This document shows, one piece after another, positions 61,217 to 64,000 of a DNA stretch of 64,000 nucleotides. Each line of letters begins with the position of its first letter. Position 1 is the first letter of the stretch. The stretch covers positions 1,178,001 to 1,242,000 of the forward strand of contig JAYJMM010000113.1 of assembly GCA_037349105.1 (NCBI GenBank), read 5' to 3'. The notes beneath the pieces were generated by a model. That model was given only the letters and a program-made list of their open reading frames with translations, searched no databases and was not told where the DNA came from. The DNA comes from Limnomonas spitsbergensis. Its lineage: Eukaryota; Chlorophyta; Chlorophyceae; Chlamydomonadales. The translations under genes and the position numbers were made by a program.

Positions 61217-63898
61217 TCCGGGGCGCGCACCGGGAGATCACGTGGGGATTCACTTACCGTGTATCTTTTGGAGACCCTCACGTGGCCAAGTAAGTTATAC
61301 GCCCCTTTTTAAGTTTCGGATCCAGCCGAAAGTCGTCTTTTCTTTTCGGATACCGCCGAAACTGCCATTTTTTCCTTCGAACGTCTTGGTCGGTCGTTTC
61401 TTGGACCATCCGAAGGTCCAATTTTTCTTTCAGCCAATTCCAACTTGTTTTCGGTTGACGCCGAAACGGCTTTGTTTCTGTTCGGCCGTTTTTTGTTATT
61501 CTTATATCAAATATGGATGGCTTAGCACGGACGTGATTCTTGGCATAAATCATGATCATATGACATAGATGGGCCACACAGTGGACTGCAGCCAGCCATG
61601 GGATATCATGTCTCAAAAGCTTGGCCACACCATTGAGGGTGCCGGTGAAATCGGATGCACCATCGCTTGCAAACCCGACCAGTTTCGTGTGGCCGAGCTT
61701 GTTCAAAGTTCAAAGTTCAAAAAACGTCGGCGACACATCGGCAAAAACGCAGCCAGGCTTCGGCCTTCGGCCGAACCCAACCGTCGATAACTTGCGGCCT
61801 ACGACTGTAGTCACCCTTTTTTTCTTTCGGCTCCCGCAGAAAGCCCCTACCGGCACTTTCGGCTTTTATTCTTTTCGTCCCGAAATCTTCGGCCGCCGAT
61901 CGGCATTAACCTCGCTGTGCCGGACATATCATGATCAACATGTTGTCGTGGGAACCATTGGTCCGCGAAGTATTGAACCGCCCGGGTCGCCTCCTTCAAG
62001 GCCGCATGTTGGGATGTGCCTCGCAGCCCGTCCATCATGATATATAGGTCATCCCTAGAGGGCAGGCTCCGGCGGAATGCCTTTGTATTGTATACCTTGA
62101 AATGGTGGTCCAGACACTCCTTCTGAGCTGCGGCTTTATCCTCCGGGGGGGGTCTGGCTGATTGGGCGGGGATTGGGAAAGCAGAATGCCATGCACCGTG
62201 ATCGCCGGTGTTGCCATTGGAGTGAGTCGCGACGGCATCAGCTGCTCCCGCGGAATGGCAATGGATTGCGGCCTAGGCGGCCGGCCTCCCCCTTTTGGCC
62301 CGGGCCACTCAGCTGATACTTCAATCTTAATCGGGGCGACGACAGAAAGACCCCGGAGGTGAATGGCCGCTGGACCGTCAACCATAATAAACGAGTATTT
62401 ATACCATGTATCGTGTTCAAAACAAAGAAGAGAACGTGCAAAGCTGAATCTGAGTTGGCGCAAAAGCGGCAATCTGACGTCTTGCGCACAGTAGCATGGC
62501 CATGATCTCAAACATGAGGAGAGCTGATGAGGATTCAATGAAGCTTAGTTGGGCACTTCTGTCCTCCATACGGAGCATGACAATACCCAGCCACGCAACA
62601 TGTGATAGCCCAGCTCTGAACTGCGACCATGCCAAGGGCTCAGACCGGTACATGTATTTATGTAATGAGTTGTAGTTGCGGTCCATTTTGGTCAAGAGTA
62701 ACCAAGCCAAGTACTGAATGGGCCCAATGGAGAAAGTGTTGTCACTCGATACTACCGTTATCATGACAGTTGTGTCCTGCCTTCCTTTCCGGTTCCGGAA
62801 TTCCTGACGTTTCTCGAATGTCGGCCTTAAGGCGGCAGTTAGTCACATGCGCGCTCCTTATGTGTTGGCATGAGGGAGTCAGGGTCCGCTCAGGGTCAGG
62901 GTCTACTCAAAATCAATGTCCGCTTAGGGTCGGGGTCCGTTCAGGTCCATGGTCCGTTCTGGTGTAGGGTCCGGTCAGGGTCCGGCTTGGGTCAGGCACG
63001 CCTCTGTTATTTTGCCTACTGCGGCATGGTGAACGCTCGCCATATCAGTTGGGACTTCATGCAATCTAGATCCGCACTCCCCTTGGATCAGTGTACCTTG
63101 CTGTCATTGAGCAGGTACCGCGAGTACACTCAAGCTGTCCCTTTTGAAATTGGAATCCTCCGATGGGTCCACTGCCAATCCTGTTTTTTAAACCATGCTT
63201 AATGGTGGTCTTTAAGCCGTGCCCCCTAACTCTCCCTGACCTTCTGATGCAGTGGGGCTCCAAGATTCATGCTCCTCACATCGCACGTCAGGCTCGGAGA
63301 TCCTCTCAGCTCACGTCACGTTGCTACTCAAGAATTGCTTACCTTCGCACAATCCTAGAACACTTAAAACCTGGACTCAGCAATCCACTGATCCACAACG
63401 TTACTTCTGTCAACACTTGGCATGTACGCGGTCAGACCATCACCGTTGATCCAAATGCACATGTAACAATCAATATGGGTTTATAATTCCTCAACTTTGA
63501 TCGTCTAGTCTCTCCACACGGCTTACCCGGAATTCCACTTCCGGGGCCTTGCTAGATCTTTACTTGGCAATTCTTCAAGTTGAGGGTCGCTGCTAAATGC
63601 TATTTTCAGTCTGTTAAGGGCAGAATTTAGCTTTACAAACAAAAAATCAGATTCACAGCGCAAACAACGTTAGCATGAACTGGTGACTGAGGCTAGTCGG
63701 GCAAAAACCGCGTTGTCCTTTTTTAAGGACACAGGAAAGGCGCTTTATATCCTTGGGCGACTTCTTCCTCACGACAGTGACGGACGCCTACGGGTGAGCT
63801 CAGTGACTACACGTTGGTCGCAATATTGTACATGTTAGGCTGCTTTCTGGACTATGGATAAGTAAAGCTTGTTCGGCTATGGGCCTCTCGCCTTAGCT
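61217..63898 (+). repeat. Unit 22, gamma ends with a divergent centre (2682 bp)
   Basis: Both ends are gamma. About 61675-61860 and 62090-62370 carry many private changes, among them CCATGCACCGTGATCGCC, AGCTGATACTTC and TTAATCGGGGCG. GCGGCCTACGACTGTAG near 61794 is shared only with the unit 20 patch. Confidence 0.95.
61527..61706 (-). pseudogene. hAT relic, unit 22
   Basis: Gly5, Leu9 (as unit 14), CVAHLC, with Leu to Met following (CHMIM). Confidence 0.73.
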
Positions 63899-64000
63899 TC
63901 CGGGGCGCGCACCGGGAGATCACGTGGGGATTCACTTACCGTGTATCTTTTGGAGACCCTCACGTGGCCAAGTAAGTTATACGCCCCTTTTTAAGTTTCG
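63899..64000 (+). repeat. Partial unit at right edge
   Basis: The first 102 bp of a further body, ending at the first dyad half (AAGTTTCG). It shows that the array continues beyond the window. Confidence 0.93.

Larger units (their letters stand above)
1..64000 (+). repeat. Macrosatellite tandem array, about 2.68-kb monomer, 22 full units plus two partial ends
   Basis: The same landmarks recur in the same order and orientation across the entire window. The GC-rich unit start (TCCGGGGCGCGCAC) is at 2454, 4259, 6883, 10133, 12810, 16062, 19309, 21986, 25235, 29053, 31730, 34411, 37091, 39770, 42452, 45132, 47811, 50491, 53176, 55858, 58536, 61217 and 63899. Most intervals are 2677-2685 bp. The exceptions are explained by extra 571-bp tail modules or internal deletions. 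Units differ by scattered substitutions and short indels, by eye a few percent at most. No interval longer than 300 bases lies outside the array. The unit phase used here is a choice: it places the variable tail at the end of each unit. Whether the array is centromeric, subtelomeric or interstitial cannot be seen. Confidence 0.98.

Noticed and set aside
1..64000. CRISPR array or prokaryotic defence system
   Set aside because: The repeats are kilobases long with no short repeat-spacer pattern and no cas-like or other prokaryotic genes.
1..64000. Ribosomal DNA or another tandem RNA gene array
   Set aside because: I looked for conserved rRNA, 5S and tRNA box motifs in the monomer and found none convincing. 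CGGTTCCGGAATTCC near 1348 only weakly resembles a tRNA B box.
1..64000. Array as an assembly artefact
   Set aside because: Units differ by many private substitutions, clean indels and tail numbers, which a simple assembly loop would not produce. Exact copy number and the mosaic unit still rest on the assembly being right.

Overview
The whole 64 kb is one uninterrupted head-to-tail tandem array of a long satellite (macrosatellite) monomer of about 2.68 kb. I see no single-copy DNA and no gene I would defend as functional. The array enters at base 1 in mid-unit and leaves at base 64000 in mid-unit, so its true length is unknown. I count 22 complete units plus a partial unit at each end, all in the same orientation.

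The kind of array, the lack of genes and a decayed hAT-type transposase fragment of the DUF4371/ZNF862-like family in every unit point to a eukaryotic nuclear genome. The sequence does not let me name the species or clade.

Each unit has two modules. The body is about 2.11 kb, starts at a GC-rich CCGGGGCGCGC block, and carries the hAT relic, an 18-bp dyad family, a GC-rich stretch with minus-strand ORF remnants, and a G-rich GGGTC tract. The tail is a 571-bp module, present once in most units, twice in units 2, 3, 5, 6 and 8, and three times in unit 9. Unit lengths of 2.68, 3.25 and 3.82 kb follow from this. Units 1 and 2 also carry internal deletions of about 869 and 620 bp.

Three zones can be told apart. 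From 1 to about 10.1 kb the units are rearranged (deletions, doubled tails). From about 10.1 to 37.1 kb two body haplotypes (here called alpha and beta) alternate, most tail amplification occurs, and one unit is an alpha/beta mosaic. From about 37.1 to 63.9 kb the array is regular, with ten single-tail units, nine of them a third haplotype (gamma). Units 20 and 22 carry short patches much more divergent than their surroundings, which suggests gene conversion from an older subfamily.

The minus strand holds, in order of transcription, a 121-codon open frame, a proline-rich frame, a 102-codon frame and the hAT core fragment. Breaks and many amino-acid-changing differences between units argue that these are remnants, perhaps of one ancestral element, not working genes.
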